A stretch of 64,000 nucleotides of DNA from Marinobacter halophilus. GTDB lineage: Bacteria; Pseudomonadota; Gammaproteobacteria; Pseudomonadales; Oleiphilaceae. The position numbers were made by a program, and so were the translations under genes. Each line of letters begins with the position of its first letter. Positions within the stretch are counted from its first letter, which is position 1. The notes beneath the pieces were generated by a model, which searched no databases, had not been told where the DNA came from, and saw nothing but the letters and a program-made list of their open reading frames with translations. Shown here piece after piece: positions 16,911-25,785 of this stretch. The stretch lies in NCBI RefSeq assembly GCF_003007685.1, contig NZ_PXNN01000013.1, forward strand, positions 62,001 to 126,000. Direction: 5' to 3'.

Positions 16911-17279
16911 TTACAACTCTTCACGCCGTTGGATGGCTGCCAGGTATTCGTCCATTTCCGTCTGGTTGGCAAATACGGTGAGATCCGGCATGAGCTTTAC
17001 AATTTCAAATACTTTTCTGACGCCTGCGCTCATCTGGCTGACGCTGACCTGCCCTTTGCGGGCTTTCATGAGCTTGAGGGTTTTGAAGATTACCCGCAGC
17101 CCGGCCGAGCTGATGAAGCTAACGCCGGCCATATTGAACGCCACCACTCGGGTAGTGGGGCCGATGGCGTCAGACAACCGTTCATCCAGTTGGGGCGCGG
17201 TGTCGCTGTCGAGCGACCCTTGCAACTCAAGGCTGAGAGCCTCGTCTGAGGTGTATTGCTCAGTAATCGTCAGTGGCAT
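16911..17279 (-). CDS. STAS-domain anti-sigma-factor antagonist
   Basis: 122 residues forming one STAS domain (MPLTITEQYTSDEALSLELQGSLDSDTAPQLDERL). The phosphorylatable serine expected of antagonists is present in FISSAGLRVIFKTLK. Start ATG 17279 is used; a longer frame reaches 17348 but its extra residues are not STAS-like and overlap the HATPase gene. In partner switching, the unphosphorylated STAS protein sequesters the HATPase kinase/anti-sigma factor, and the PP2C enzyme restores the unphosphorylated state. It overlaps the HATPase gene by 10 bp. No sigma factor is encoded nearby. Confidence 0.88.
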   Translation of the reverse strand: MPLTITEQYTSDEALSLELQGSLDSDTAPQLDERLSDAIGPTTRVVAFNMAGVSFISSAGLRVIFKTLKLMKARKGQVSVSQMSAGVRKVFEIVKLMPDLTVFANQTEMDEYLAAIQRREEL

Positions 17280-17695
17280 GTATCGTCTTCCCTGGAGCTT
17301 TTGGTATCGAGTGTTACCGTGAGTTTGTTGACACCGTCCCGGTAACAATAGTTCATCGCATCGCTCAGCTGCGCCACGATGGCAAGCCCCAGCCCACCGA
17401 TAGGCCGGGACTCCAGTGGCTGTTCACTCACTGGCTCGGCCTTGGTCGGGTCAAAGTAAGGGCCGGCGTATTCGAACTCCAGCTGCATAATGCCATCATT
17501 ACACACTATCTCAAGATGCCACTGACACCTGTCAAGTTTTGTTGCCACGTGCTCCCGGATGTTGGAGTGGAACTCGTCGATGATGGTGTAGCATTCGTTG
17601 ACCCTGTCGTTATTCAGGCACTGGGCGCCGTAGTGATCACGAATTTTTTGCAGGATGCTTGCTACTGTCTCGTTGGACTGGATGGATAGTGCCAT
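17270..17695 (-). CDS. HATPase anti-sigma factor / serine kinase, RsbW-like
   Basis: 141-residue GHKL ATPase. The N-box region is DEFHSNIREHV and the G-box is PIGGLGLAIVAQL; a C-terminal strand follows (NKLTVTLDT). It is expected to phosphorylate the STAS antagonist and to bind a sigma factor or other target. Its start lies 59 bp inside the end of the phosphatase gene, with no visible ribosome site, so translation is probably coupled to it. It overlaps the STAS gene by 10 bp at its other end. Confidence 0.85.
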   Translation of the reverse strand: MALSIQSNETVASILQKIRDHYGAQCLNNDRVNECYTIIDEFHSNIREHVATKLDRCQWHLEIVCNDGIMQLEFEYAGPYFDPTKAEPVSEQPLESRPIGGLGLAIVAQLSDAMNYCYRDGVNKLTVTLDTKSSREDDTCH

Positions 17696-20048
17696 GGCGT
17701 TGTATCGTCAGTAGTGTTATGTCATCGGATTGAGGGGCGCTCCCGGCGAAAGACAACAGCTGCTCACGCATATAGGTGAGCAGGCCTTCACCTTGGTTTG
17801 CCGCCCGGTAGCCCAGGTTGAGCAAACGCTCCTCGCCAAATTCCTGCCCGTTCTGGTCAAACGCTTCGGTTACGCCGTCGCTGTACAGGGTGATGCTTTG
17901 GTCTGGCTGAAGCCTGGCATTCTCCACCGCGTAGTCTACATCTTCATACACGCCGAACGGCGCCGAAGGGTTCCCTGGCCAGAATCTGGGCGGTGCTTTG
18001 TGATCGACAAACATGGGCGCACTGTGGCCCGCGTTCAGCCATTGGATCTCGCCCGTCTTCAGCTCCAGCACCCCCATCACCATGGTGACAAACATGCAGG
18101 CGTCGTTGGAGCGGCACAGCTCGTTGTTGAGGGCACGGGAGATGCCGACCAGGTCGCCGTCCATGGATCTGGCCAGGTAATTGAGCAGGCTGACGGTTCT
18201 GGCCATGAACAGCGCCGCCGGGGCGCCTTTGTCTGAGACATCGCCGACGGCAATCAGCAGCTTGCCACTGGGCAGCCGGATCAGCTCGTACAGATCGCCA
18301 CCCACGGCCCGGGCCGGTTGCAGCCAGGCTTCGAGGGTCCAGTTGCGGTATCGTTCCCGGAAGTGCCCGGCGCCTGGCACCATCGACATCTGGATAGAGC
18401 GGGCCACCGACAACTCCACTTCCAGCTTTTTGCGCTCGCGCTGCTCGGTTGCCATGTCGCTGGCCAGAGAACGCACCAGGCGGCGGTTTAACAGCACGGT
18501 GCGCATCATCGAGCCGATTACCAGCAGATGATCAATGGTGGCCTGGGCGATGTACATGTATTTCGACTGGGCCGCCAGAAACCCGATGAAGCTGTCGTCG
18601 TGCTGGCCATCACTGAGCGGCGCCAGCAGGATGGGCTTGGCTTCTTCGGTCAGCCTTACACGCGGATACAGGGCATCCTGGGGGGTGAAGTAGTCGGCAC
18701 TGCCGGCGGTGAGCGCTTCGGTTATTACCGGCTCTGGAACCGCCTCCGGTGCCACCAGCGAGGCCTCCGGCTGGCCCTGCGCCCGGGTGTTGTCTTGCAG
18801 CGACACCAGGCAGGAGAAGCTCTGGTCGTCGCCGTCGCGCTCCCAGAGCGCCAGCGCTCCCAGCTCGTAATGGGACACAATCCGGTGCAACAGGTAACGG
18901 AGGTTGGGTTCGAAGTCCTCGCCACTGGGCAGGTTGACCAGATCAACCCCCAGTTGCCGGATAAACCGCTCGCTGGCGGCGGAGGCTTCGAGGGCTTTGC
19001 GCCATTGTTTTCGTTCGATGGCCAGGCCGGTGAGCGAGACGATGGAGGCCAGGTCTTCCACCTGCTGTGCGCTCGGGTTCGTGGGTTGGCGACTGAACAC
19101 GGTGATCACGCCGAGCAGTTCATCCTTCTGGCTGATCACGGGCTCAGACCAGGAGGCACAGAGGCCCAGCGCATCCACCACGGTGGTGAAGCCCTGCCAG
19201 CGGTGGTCATCCTTGATGGATTCACACACGGTCGGGTTCCGGGTGTAGGCGGCGGTGCCAATGGAGGTGCTGCCGTAACGGGCCGGAATGGCGGGCAGCG
19301 CGTCTTTGAATTCCTTGGCCAGGCCACTGCTGCCAAGGGGCGTCAGGTTGTCTTTTTGCTGGTCGTAACGGGTGATCAGGCAGCGGGTGTCGCGCAGCCT
19401 GATTTCGGCCAGTTTGCACAGGCTGTCGGCCAGGGTTTCCAGCGGCGCACTGCTGCTGATGCCGGTCAGAATGCGACTTCTCAGGCTGTCTGCGGCCCGG
19501 GTTATTTTGTAGGCGTGGATGTTGTTGGCGCTCAGAGTGCGGGCCAGGCGACCCTCGAATACCGTGTTGCTAAGGTAGCAGTCCATCCACACACCTTGCT
19601 GATCGGCCCCGCTGAACAGCCACTCCTGGCGCATAAACCCGGAGGCCTTGAGCATGCCGGCCCAGTGCTCGAAGTCCAGCAGCGAATAGGGCGAGGGCTG
19701 CCAGGCGTCAGGCCGCATAAGCACGGTGTCTGAGAGTTGCTCAACGGTGTCGCAGCCAAACAGTTCCAGAGCATGGCGGTTGGCAAACAGCAGCGTGAGG
19801 GTACTGCGATCAAACACCAGGATAACGGCAGAGCCTTGATCGAGCATGGCGCGGGTGTCTGACAGCGACGACCGCAGCCGGCGCTGGGCATCGTCATTTG
19901 CTTTCACCAACTGTTGTTCACGCGCCCGCATACGCCGGCGGGCGCGCCAGTGCAGCAGGATGGCGGCCAGCAAGGCCAGCGCCAGCACGGCCACCAGCAG
20001 CAGCTCCGGTTGCAGCAATTGCGCCGGCAAGGCGTTCCCCTCAAACAT
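17637..20048 (-). CDS. Membrane-anchored PAS-GAF PP2C (SpoIIE-type) phosphatase
   Basis: 803 residues. One N-terminal membrane helix (LLVAVLALALLAAILL, about 18-33) is followed by a PAS-like region (STLTLLFANRHALELFG), two GAF-like regions (about 195-345 and 370-520), a helical linker with VARSIQMSMVPG, and a C-terminal PP2C/SpoIIE domain. Metal-binding motifs are visible: GGDLYELI, VGDVSDKG, LYSDGVTEAF and SDDITLL. It should dephosphorylate the STAS antagonist in response to signals sensed by PAS/GAF, setting the output of the switch. It starts 30 bp after the tadG stop on the same strand, which links the module to pilus expression. Confidence 0.9.
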   Translation of the reverse strand: MFEGNALPAQLLQPELLLVAVLALALLAAILLHWRARRRMRAREQQLVKANDDAQRRLRSSLSDTRAMLDQGSAVILVFDRSTLTLLFANRHALELFGCDTVEQLSDTVLMRPDAWQPSPYSLLDFEHWAGMLKASGFMRQEWLFSGADQQGVWMDCYLSNTVFEGRLARTLSANNIHAYKITRAADSLRSRILTGISSSAPLETLADSLCKLAEIRLRDTRCLITRYDQQKDNLTPLGSSGLAKEFKDALPAIPARYGSTSIGTAAYTRNPTVCESIKDDHRWQGFTTVVDALGLCASWSEPVISQKDELLGVITVFSRQPTNPSAQQVEDLASIVSLTGLAIERKQWRKALEASAASERFIRQLGVDLVNLPSGEDFEPNLRYLLHRIVSHYELGALALWERDGDDQSFSCLVSLQDNTRAQGQPEASLVAPEAVPEPVITEALTAGSADYFTPQDALYPRVRLTEEAKPILLAPLSDGQHDDSFIGFLAAQSKYMYIAQATIDHLLVIGSMMRTVLLNRRLVRSLASDMATEQRERKKLEVELSVARSIQMSMVPGAGHFRERYRNWTLEAWLQPARAVGGDLYELIRLPSGKLLIAVGDVSDKGAPAALFMARTVSLLNYLARSMDGDLVGISRALNNELCRSNDACMFVTMVMGVLELKTGEIQWLNAGHSAPMFVDHKAPPRFWPGNPSAPFGVYEDVDYAVENARLQPDQSITLYSDGVTEAFDQNGQEFGEERLLNLGYRAANQGEGLLTYMREQLLSFAGSAPQSDDITLLTIQRHGTIHPVQRDSSKHPAKNS

Positions 20049-20077
20049 ACCGGGGGCTCTTTGGTGGTTCGGGTTGC

Positions 20078-21910
20078 TTACTCAAAGACGACATTCTCAA
20101 CTAATTGGGAACCGGTTTGTTCGGCGCCGAGCACGCGCACGTGCATGCCGCCGAGGTCTGCGCCCAGGGCGGAGAGCAGCGGTGCAAGCACGTTGCCCAG
20201 GGTTTGTTCAGCCACCAGCTCAAGCAAAGCGGTCAGGGGCGAAACCAGGCCGGCCAGCACGGCATCGATATCACTGGTGCTGCCACCGGAGTTGCAATTC
20301 AGGAGCGACAGGTTGTGCAGGTTGATGTCTGCATTGTCGACCCCGCTGCCCGCCACCATTTCCTGGATTTCACACTGCCCGCCAGGGCAATACAGATTAT
20401 AGCTCTGAAGTTGCTCAACCGTTGGCGCTGAGCTCACCTCAACGTCGAGATCCGCCGCCACGCACACGTCCACATTGACGATGTTGAGCAGGTCTCGCAG
20501 CCTCAGGATAGAGGCATGGATGCTGTCGGGCACAATCTGGCCGGTGGCGCCATCAATGGAGCCCGTTTCGATGTTACTGACGTTGGTTTGCAACAACAAA
20601 TCAAACTGCGTGCGGTTGTCGGAACCCGCTGCACAATTGGCCCCGACCAGCCCGGCTCGGCCGCCGCCAACCTGAACGCCGAGCGGAATCCGGATGCTGT
20701 CCAGCACATCCACTTTGACCAGTCCCAATGACAAGGTAGAAACCAGATCACCGATAACACCCGTTGCAAGCTGCAGGTCTGCCGAGGCATCGACACTGAC
20801 ATCTGCCGCACGCAAGGTGGTCAGCCATTGATCGTTGCTGTCCTTGCGAGCCGGCCCGATCACGATTTTGGGTGGTTCATCTACCAACAGCTTCAGGGTG
20901 AGGTCTATATCGCCCAGTAAGTCGTTGCTCCCGACCAGGTCACTCAGCACGGTAGACTGGCTGGTGTCCAGGGTGAGCGACAACAGCCCTGCCCCGGACT
21001 GGTTAAGCGCACGAACACTGTTCAGAATCACGCTGACCGCGAAGTCGTAGACCGGGATATTGGCATCGGTAGAGCCCGGTGGCTCGCCCAGTACGTCGAA
21101 AACCGCTGAGGCATTCAGGCCAGACAAACCAACCGCAGAGCTCAGATCGTCCACCAACCGGCCCGCAGGCGAAGCCGTTCCGCCCGCCAGGATGGCCACC
21201 GAACTCAGTACATCAAGCAGGGGCTCGTCTACCAGATCGGTTAGCCGGTCAACGCCCAGGCCAGCCAACAGATCGCCGAGGCTGACCAGCGTGTTCTCAA
21301 GGCTTTGCAGATCGGTGGCGTTCAGTGAGTAACCCGGCACGCCGATCAGTTCACCAACCAGGCTGCCCAGCAGCCCGCCTTCGACATTGGCGGTTGAACC
21401 CGCCGCACTCAGCGTGGCATAGACTTCTTTGCGGGCTACTGCGTCGGCTGAAATGGTGATGGGCGGGAACACGGACGTCGGCAGCAGAAAAGACACCGGT
21501 TCTTCGCGGGTGTAGCGCACCATAACGGCATTGGTCTGGGCCATTTGGGTGGTGGCGTCGCGGCTGGAGAAACGCATCGGGGTGTTGGCCGCGGCGCCCG
21601 GGCGCAGGACACCGGGAACGATGTCCAGGGCCTCGGGGTCGCCGTCAAAGCCGGCGGCTTCGGCGGCCAGTAAGGTGCGTTGCAGCATTTTGTTCCAGCC
21701 GGGGTCGATGCCGCCGCAGGCCTGGGCCTCGTCGGCGGCGGCGGTTGAGGCGGAATTGACGATGGACTGCATTTCAGACTGAAGCAGCAGCAACCTGGCG
21801 CCGTCGATCATCAGGGTGCCGAAGATGAACACCAGCGCCAGCAGCAGCGGCGTGGCAAAGATGAGCGCGCCGCGCTGGCTGGCTTTAGTCTTCACGGGAA
21901 GACTCCCCAA
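20078..21910 (-). CDS. tadG: TadG-like Tad pilus assembly protein
   Basis: 610 residues. A short basic N-terminus is followed by one TM helix (ALIFATPLLLALVFIFGTLMID, about 15-36) and the TadG N-terminal signature (GARLLLLQSEMQSIVNSASTAAADEA). The large periplasmic part is leucine-rich, with repeated LxxLLxGLG stretches, and ends with several cysteines in its last ~200 residues. No von Willebrand domain with a MIDAS motif is obvious. Pseudopilin-like TadG proteins help stabilise the Tad machine at the envelope. It overlaps tadD by 26 bp and is followed by the PP2C gene. Confidence 0.82.
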   Translation of the reverse strand: MGSLPVKTKASQRGALIFATPLLLALVFIFGTLMIDGARLLLLQSEMQSIVNSASTAAADEAQACGGIDPGWNKMLQRTLLAAEAAGFDGDPEALDIVPGVLRPGAAANTPMRFSSRDATTQMAQTNAVMVRYTREEPVSFLLPTSVFPPITISADAVARKEVYATLSAAGSTANVEGGLLGSLVGELIGVPGYSLNATDLQSLENTLVSLGDLLAGLGVDRLTDLVDEPLLDVLSSVAILAGGTASPAGRLVDDLSSAVGLSGLNASAVFDVLGEPPGSTDANIPVYDFAVSVILNSVRALNQSGAGLLSLTLDTSQSTVLSDLVGSNDLLGDIDLTLKLLVDEPPKIVIGPARKDSNDQWLTTLRAADVSVDASADLQLATGVIGDLVSTLSLGLVKVDVLDSIRIPLGVQVGGGRAGLVGANCAAGSDNRTQFDLLLQTNVSNIETGSIDGATGQIVPDSIHASILRLRDLLNIVNVDVCVAADLDVEVSSAPTVEQLQSYNLYCPGGQCEIQEMVAGSGVDNADINLHNLSLLNCNSGGSTSDIDAVLAGLVSPLTALLELVAEQTLGNVLAPLLSALGADLGGMHVRVLGAEQTGSQLVENVVFE

Positions 21911-22763
21911 TCCGCTGAGGTATGGGCTGCCGGAATGAATCAGACAGTCGTTCCAGCGTATTCACCATTACCGGCTCACTCAGTTCACCGCCTTTGGCCG
22001 GGCGCTGGGCCTGGTCGTCGAGGATTTTTGTGGCCCCGGCTGGCGGTGGCGGGTTAAACGACAGCCCGGCCAACTGGTTCGCCTGCCGGATACCGGCGAC
22101 AATCTGGTCATCGGTCAGGTCGACCTGTTGCTGCAATTGCTGAATCGCCGCGTTGCCGCCGTTCAGGTAATAGGCCGCGATCAGGTTTTGCCGCGTAGAC
22201 GCCCTGCCCCGGGACAGCTCATAGGCGGTGCGCAACTCGAAGGCGGCCCGGTCGTAGCGGCCGGTCTGCATCAGTACGTAACCGAGATCGTTGCGGATAT
22301 CGCCGTTGGCGGGAGCCTTGTCTTTGGCTTCAGACAACAGCGCCAGCGCTTGTATGCTGTTGCCCTGTTTCACCTTGACCACCCCCAGGCCATGCAATGC
22401 CTGGTACGAGCCGCATTCGTTGACGATTTCCTGAAACACCTGTTCGGAGTCATCCAGCTGGTCCACCTGCCCCAGCAGCTGGGCCCAGCGCAACCAGTGC
22501 GCCTGGGTACCAAAAGACAGCGCCTCCAGCTGGGCCAGCGCGGCGTAGTACTGCCGGTCTTCCATGGCGGCGTCGATGGCGTCCAGCTCTACCCGGTGTT
22601 CTGGCTGAACCACCTCCGAGCAGTTGATCAGGTAGACCGGGTCTTGCTGCGGCTGGTCTTTGGTCGCCAGCGATGAACACCCGGCCAGCACCAGCCCGAG
22701 CCCGACAACGCTCAGCTTTGAGGCGGCGCGCTGCCATTGTTGTGATTTGCTAAGTGCCCACAT
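21885..22763 (-). CDS. tadD: TadD-like TPR lipoprotein
   Basis: 292 residues. Signal peptide and lipobox LVLAGC (Cys at about 29), then TPR-like helices, best seen at YQALHGLGVVKVKQGNSIQALALLSEAKDKAP, GDIRNDLGYVLMQTGRYDRAAFELRTAYEL and RASTRQNLIAAYYLNGG. TadD is the periplasmic lipoprotein that helps assemble the Tad secretin. Located after tadC and overlapping tadG, as in other Tad loci. A proline-rich patch, FNPPPPAG, lies near residue 238. Confidence 0.88.
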   Translation of the reverse strand: MWALSKSQQWQRAASKLSVVGLGLVLAGCSSLATKDQPQQDPVYLINCSEVVQPEHRVELDAIDAAMEDRQYYAALAQLEALSFGTQAHWLRWAQLLGQVDQLDDSEQVFQEIVNECGSYQALHGLGVVKVKQGNSIQALALLSEAKDKAPANGDIRNDLGYVLMQTGRYDRAAFELRTAYELSRGRASTRQNLIAAYYLNGGNAAIQQLQQQVDLTDDQIVAGIRQANQLAGLSFNPPPPAGATKILDDQAQRPAKGGELSEPVMVNTLERLSDSFRQPIPQRIGESSRED

Positions 22764-22798
22764 GGTCAGAAGGTATCCTTTGTCATGGCGGTGATCGG

Positions 22799-23671
22799 TT
22801 AACGCTGAAACGCATCAAGAATCGACAGCACCGCAGGGCCGCCAATCAACATGAACAGAGACGGCAGCATGAAGATCATCATGATGACGGTCATCCTGGC
22901 GCCGATTTTGTTGGTGTCTTCTTTGAGTTTGCTGCGTTCTTCGTGCTGGGCTTCTTCGACGATCTGATCCAGCCCGGTGGCTACTTTCGAGCCCAGGGTA
23001 CCGGCCTGTTTCATCAGGGCGACGTAGCTGCGCAACACCGTCAGGTTGCGGTTCCGGCCCAGCTCTTCCAGGGCCACGGTGCGGTCGGCGCCGCTTTCCA
23101 TTACCCGGTTGAAGCGGTCGATTCGCTGGATCAGCCGGGGCATGAGTTCCCGGGCCTGGTGTGAGATCAGTTTCAGGCAACGTTCGGGGCTCAAGCCGGC
23201 TTCCATCAACATTCTGGTCATGTTGCACAGCTCGATGGCTTCACGGTTCTGCAGTTTTTCCGCGTCGCCGCCGGCGCTGCGGATAAACCGCCGGGGCAGG
23301 TAGAACCCCGCCAGCAGCACCAGGCTGGCCATGACAAAGTCCATCGACCGGAACGCGAGCACCGCCACCACAAATGGCACCACCCAGCACCAGAGCAGAT
23401 AATGCCGGCGAGCCTGAATGGGGGTTTTGCCGGTGGCGTCCAGGGGGGCTTCCAGCTCCCGGAAGTCGGAGGCAAACAGTTTGCGGTCGATCAGCCAGAA
23501 CAGAAACTCGCTGAGGGCGGAATCGTGGCTGTCGCCGTCCATCACCACTCGCTGGCGGCTCAGGCGGGCGTGTACCCGCGCGCGCAGGGCCCAGCGGGGG
23601 GCGTAATAAAACGCCAATACCACCGACGCCAGGGCCAGAACCGCCGCAATCATCAAACTGATTTCAGCCAC
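22799..23671 (-). CDS. tadC: Tad inner-membrane platform protein TadC
   Basis: 290 residues with a GspF-like domain. Hydrophobic segments lie near the N-terminus (LMIAAVLALASVVLAFYYA), in the middle (VVPFVVAVLAFRS...VLLAGFYLP) and at the C-terminus (VIMMIFMLPSLFMLIGGPAVLSIL). With TadB it forms the inner-membrane platform on which the TadA ATPase acts. It overlaps tadB by 8 bp. The ELCNMTRMLMEAGLSPERCL stretch is typical of the type II secretion F domain. Confidence 0.93.
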   Translation of the reverse strand: MAEISLMIAAVLALASVVLAFYYAPRWALRARVHARLSRQRVVMDGDSHDSALSEFLFWLIDRKLFASDFRELEAPLDATGKTPIQARRHYLLWCWVVPFVVAVLAFRSMDFVMASLVLLAGFYLPRRFIRSAGGDAEKLQNREAIELCNMTRMLMEAGLSPERCLKLISHQARELMPRLIQRIDRFNRVMESGADRTVALEELGRNRNLTVLRSYVALMKQAGTLGSKVATGLDQIVEEAQHEERSKLKEDTNKIGARMTVIMMIFMLPSLFMLIGGPAVLSILDAFQR

Positions 23672-24578
23672 GCCCCACCCCCCTGATCAGGTTCCAGATC
23701 ATCAGAATGCCCAGCAGCTGCAGGCCGCCGGAGATCATCAGCAAGGTGTGGCCGATGTCAGACTGCAGCAGTTTTTCAGAGAACTGTTCATTCACCACCA
23801 CCATGTAAACCGCCAGCCCCGGCGGCATGATGGCAAAGGTAACGGCGGTAAACCGGGTTTCGGCGGTGGCGGCCATAAATTCCCGGCGCAACTCCTGCTG
23901 GGACCGAATGGCTTTGGCGACTTCGAACAACACGGGTTTGACCGATGAGCCAAACCGGGTGGAGGTGCGCAGGGCAATGGCCACCTGGGTAAACGCCGGC
24001 ATCTGGTAGAAGCTGGCGAAGGCATCCAGCACCAGGGTGTAATCCCGGCCCTGGCTAACGGCGTTTTTCAGGCGGAACACCATGGGGTCAAACACCGGGG
24101 AGGCATCGGCGAAGGCGGTGACAATGCTTTGCTCCACAGACCGGCCAACCGAAATGGAGCGCAGCATGCCGTCCAGAATGCCGGGCAATTCCTCGAATAT
24201 CTGCCGGCGCTGGCGCTCGAACTTCACTCGCCAGGTGGTTACCGAGACGGTGACCACAAAGAAAATCGCGACGGCGGCTTCGACCGGCCCGCGGAAAACC
24301 AGAACCGCCAGCAACACCGCCACCACCACCGCGACGATGAGCATGAAGCGGGTACCGCTGAGGTGAAAACCCGCCCGTAACAACACGTTTTCCAGCGGCC
24401 CGAGATCGATCACCGATGTTTTTTTCTCAACCGGCACTTCGGCAGACAGGCGGTTGGCGGTGCGCCGTTTCAGATCCCCGGCTACCTGCACCCGCCCCAG
24501 CACCAGCTGGAGCATGATCACAATCAAGGCCCCAAGCCCTGCCAGCAGGCACGCCAGCCAGATCAGCTGGGTGCTCAC
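23664..24578 (-). CDS. tadB: Tad inner-membrane platform protein TadB
   Basis: 304 residues. N-terminal TM helix (LIWLACLLAGLGALIVIMLQLVLG), a second hydrophobic pair (FMLIVAVVVAVLLAVLVFRGPVEAAVAIFFVV) and a C-terminal GspF-type domain with FEELPGILDGMLRSISVGRSVEQSIV. Partner of TadC in the Tad platform. It overlaps both tadA (4 bp) and tadC (8 bp), so the three are translated as a unit. Confidence 0.93.
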   Translation of the reverse strand: MSTQLIWLACLLAGLGALIVIMLQLVLGRVQVAGDLKRRTANRLSAEVPVEKKTSVIDLGPLENVLLRAGFHLSGTRFMLIVAVVVAVLLAVLVFRGPVEAAVAIFFVVTVSVTTWRVKFERQRRQIFEELPGILDGMLRSISVGRSVEQSIVTAFADASPVFDPMVFRLKNAVSQGRDYTLVLDAFASFYQMPAFTQVAIALRTSTRFGSSVKPVLFEVAKAIRSQQELRREFMAATAETRFTAVTFAIMPPGLAVYMVVVNEQFSEKLLQSDIGHTLLMISGGLQLLGILMIWNLIRGVGRG

Positions 24579-25774
24579 GGAGCCACCTCGAGTTCTTCCG
24601 GCGGCAGCCAGTCCAGTTCACTGGAGCGGTAGAGAATGTCCATGTGATAGGGGTCGGCTTTGGTGGGGCTGAGGGCCACCACTTCGCTGACCATACGGCG
24701 GCCATTGGGCAGGCGGGTAAGCTGTACCACGGCGTCCAGCGATGAGCCGATCAGCCGGGCAATGGCGCGTTCGCCGGCATCGTAACCGTTCACCGCCAGC
24801 AGCGTTTCAATACGAATCAGCGCGTCTTTGGCGGAGTTGGAGTGGATGGTGCTCATGGAGCCTTCGTGGCCGGTGTTCATGGCCTGCAACAGTTCAATGA
24901 TTTCGCCGGAGCGGACTTCGCCAACAATGACTCGGTCTGGGCGCATCCGCAGGGCGTTCACGATCAGATCGCGGGCGGTGACGCGGCCGGTGCCTTCGGT
25001 GTTGGCGGGGCGGGTTTCCAGCCGGACGATGTGAGGATGGTTCAGCTGCAGCTCGGCAGAGTCTTCAATGGTGACGATGCGTTCGTCTTTTGGAATGAAC
25101 TCGCTGAGCAGGTTGAGAATGGTGGTTTTACCGGTGCCGGTGCCGCCGCTGATCAGCAGGTTGCGGCGGGTTTCGACGATGTCCGAGAGCAAATCCAGAC
25201 ATTCCCGGGTCATGGAGCCGAGGTTGACCAGTTCGTTCGCGGTCAGGTGTTTGTTGGTGAACTTGCGGATCGACATGGACGGGCCATCCAGCGCAATCGG
25301 CGGAATGATGGCGTTAACCCGGGAGCCGTCCGGCAGGCGGGCATCCACCATCGGGCTGCTTTCATCCAGGCGCCGGCCGAGGGGCGCCAGTACCCGGCGG
25401 ATGATGCGCAGCACGTGATCGTCATCGATAAACCGGACCTGCACTTTCTGCAGCACCCCGGCAACCTCCACAAAAATATTGCGGGCGCCGTTGATCAGGA
25501 TGTCGTTGATCTGGTCATCTGCCAGCAGCGGCTCCAGCGGCCCGAAGCCGACCACTTCGTCGACCATTTCCCGCACCAGCATGGTCTGGTCGGCGGTGGC
25601 CAGGGGAACCCGGTGGGTAGAGACGTAATGGTCCACCGACGACTGGATAAACCGGTGCAGCTGTTGCCGGTCGACGCGCTCTACCTCGATGCCTTCTTCA
25701 TCCAGGCGCTCAATCACATAGCTGTGAACGTTTTTCTTGAGGTTCTGGTAATCGTCGTCAACACGGGTAGCCAT
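24575..25774 (-). CDS. tadA: Tad secretion ATPase TadA/CpaF
   Basis: 399-residue hexameric ATPase that drives Flp pilus assembly from the cytoplasmic face. Walker [10 protein letters not shown] is at residues 210-218, the Walker B region RVIVGEVR at 281-288, and the His-box [12 protein letters not shown] at 302-313. The N-terminal domain ([26 protein letters not shown]) is standard for CpaF. Follows tadZ by 11 bp and overlaps tadB by 4 bp. No sign of a defect. Confidence 0.96.
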   Translation of the reverse strand: MATRVDDDYQNLKKNVHSYVIERLDEEGIEVERVDRQQLHRFIQSSVDHYVSTHRVPLATADQTMLVREMVDEVVGFGPLEPLLADDQINDILINGARNIFVEVAGVLQKVQVRFIDDDHVLRIIRRVLAPLGRRLDESSPMVDARLPDGSRVNAIIPPIALDGPSMSIRKFTNKHLTANELVNLGSMTRECLDLLSDIVETRRNLLISGGTGTGKTTILNLLSEFIPKDERIVTIEDSAELQLNHPHIVRLETRPANTEGTGRVTARDLIVNALRMRPDRVIVGEVRSGEIIELLQAMNTGHEGSMSTIHSNSAKDALIRIETLLAVNGYDAGERAIARLIGSSLDAVVQLTRLPNGRRMVSEVVALSPTKADPYHMDILYRSSELDWLPPEELEVAP

Positions 25775-25785
25775 AAATTGCTCTC

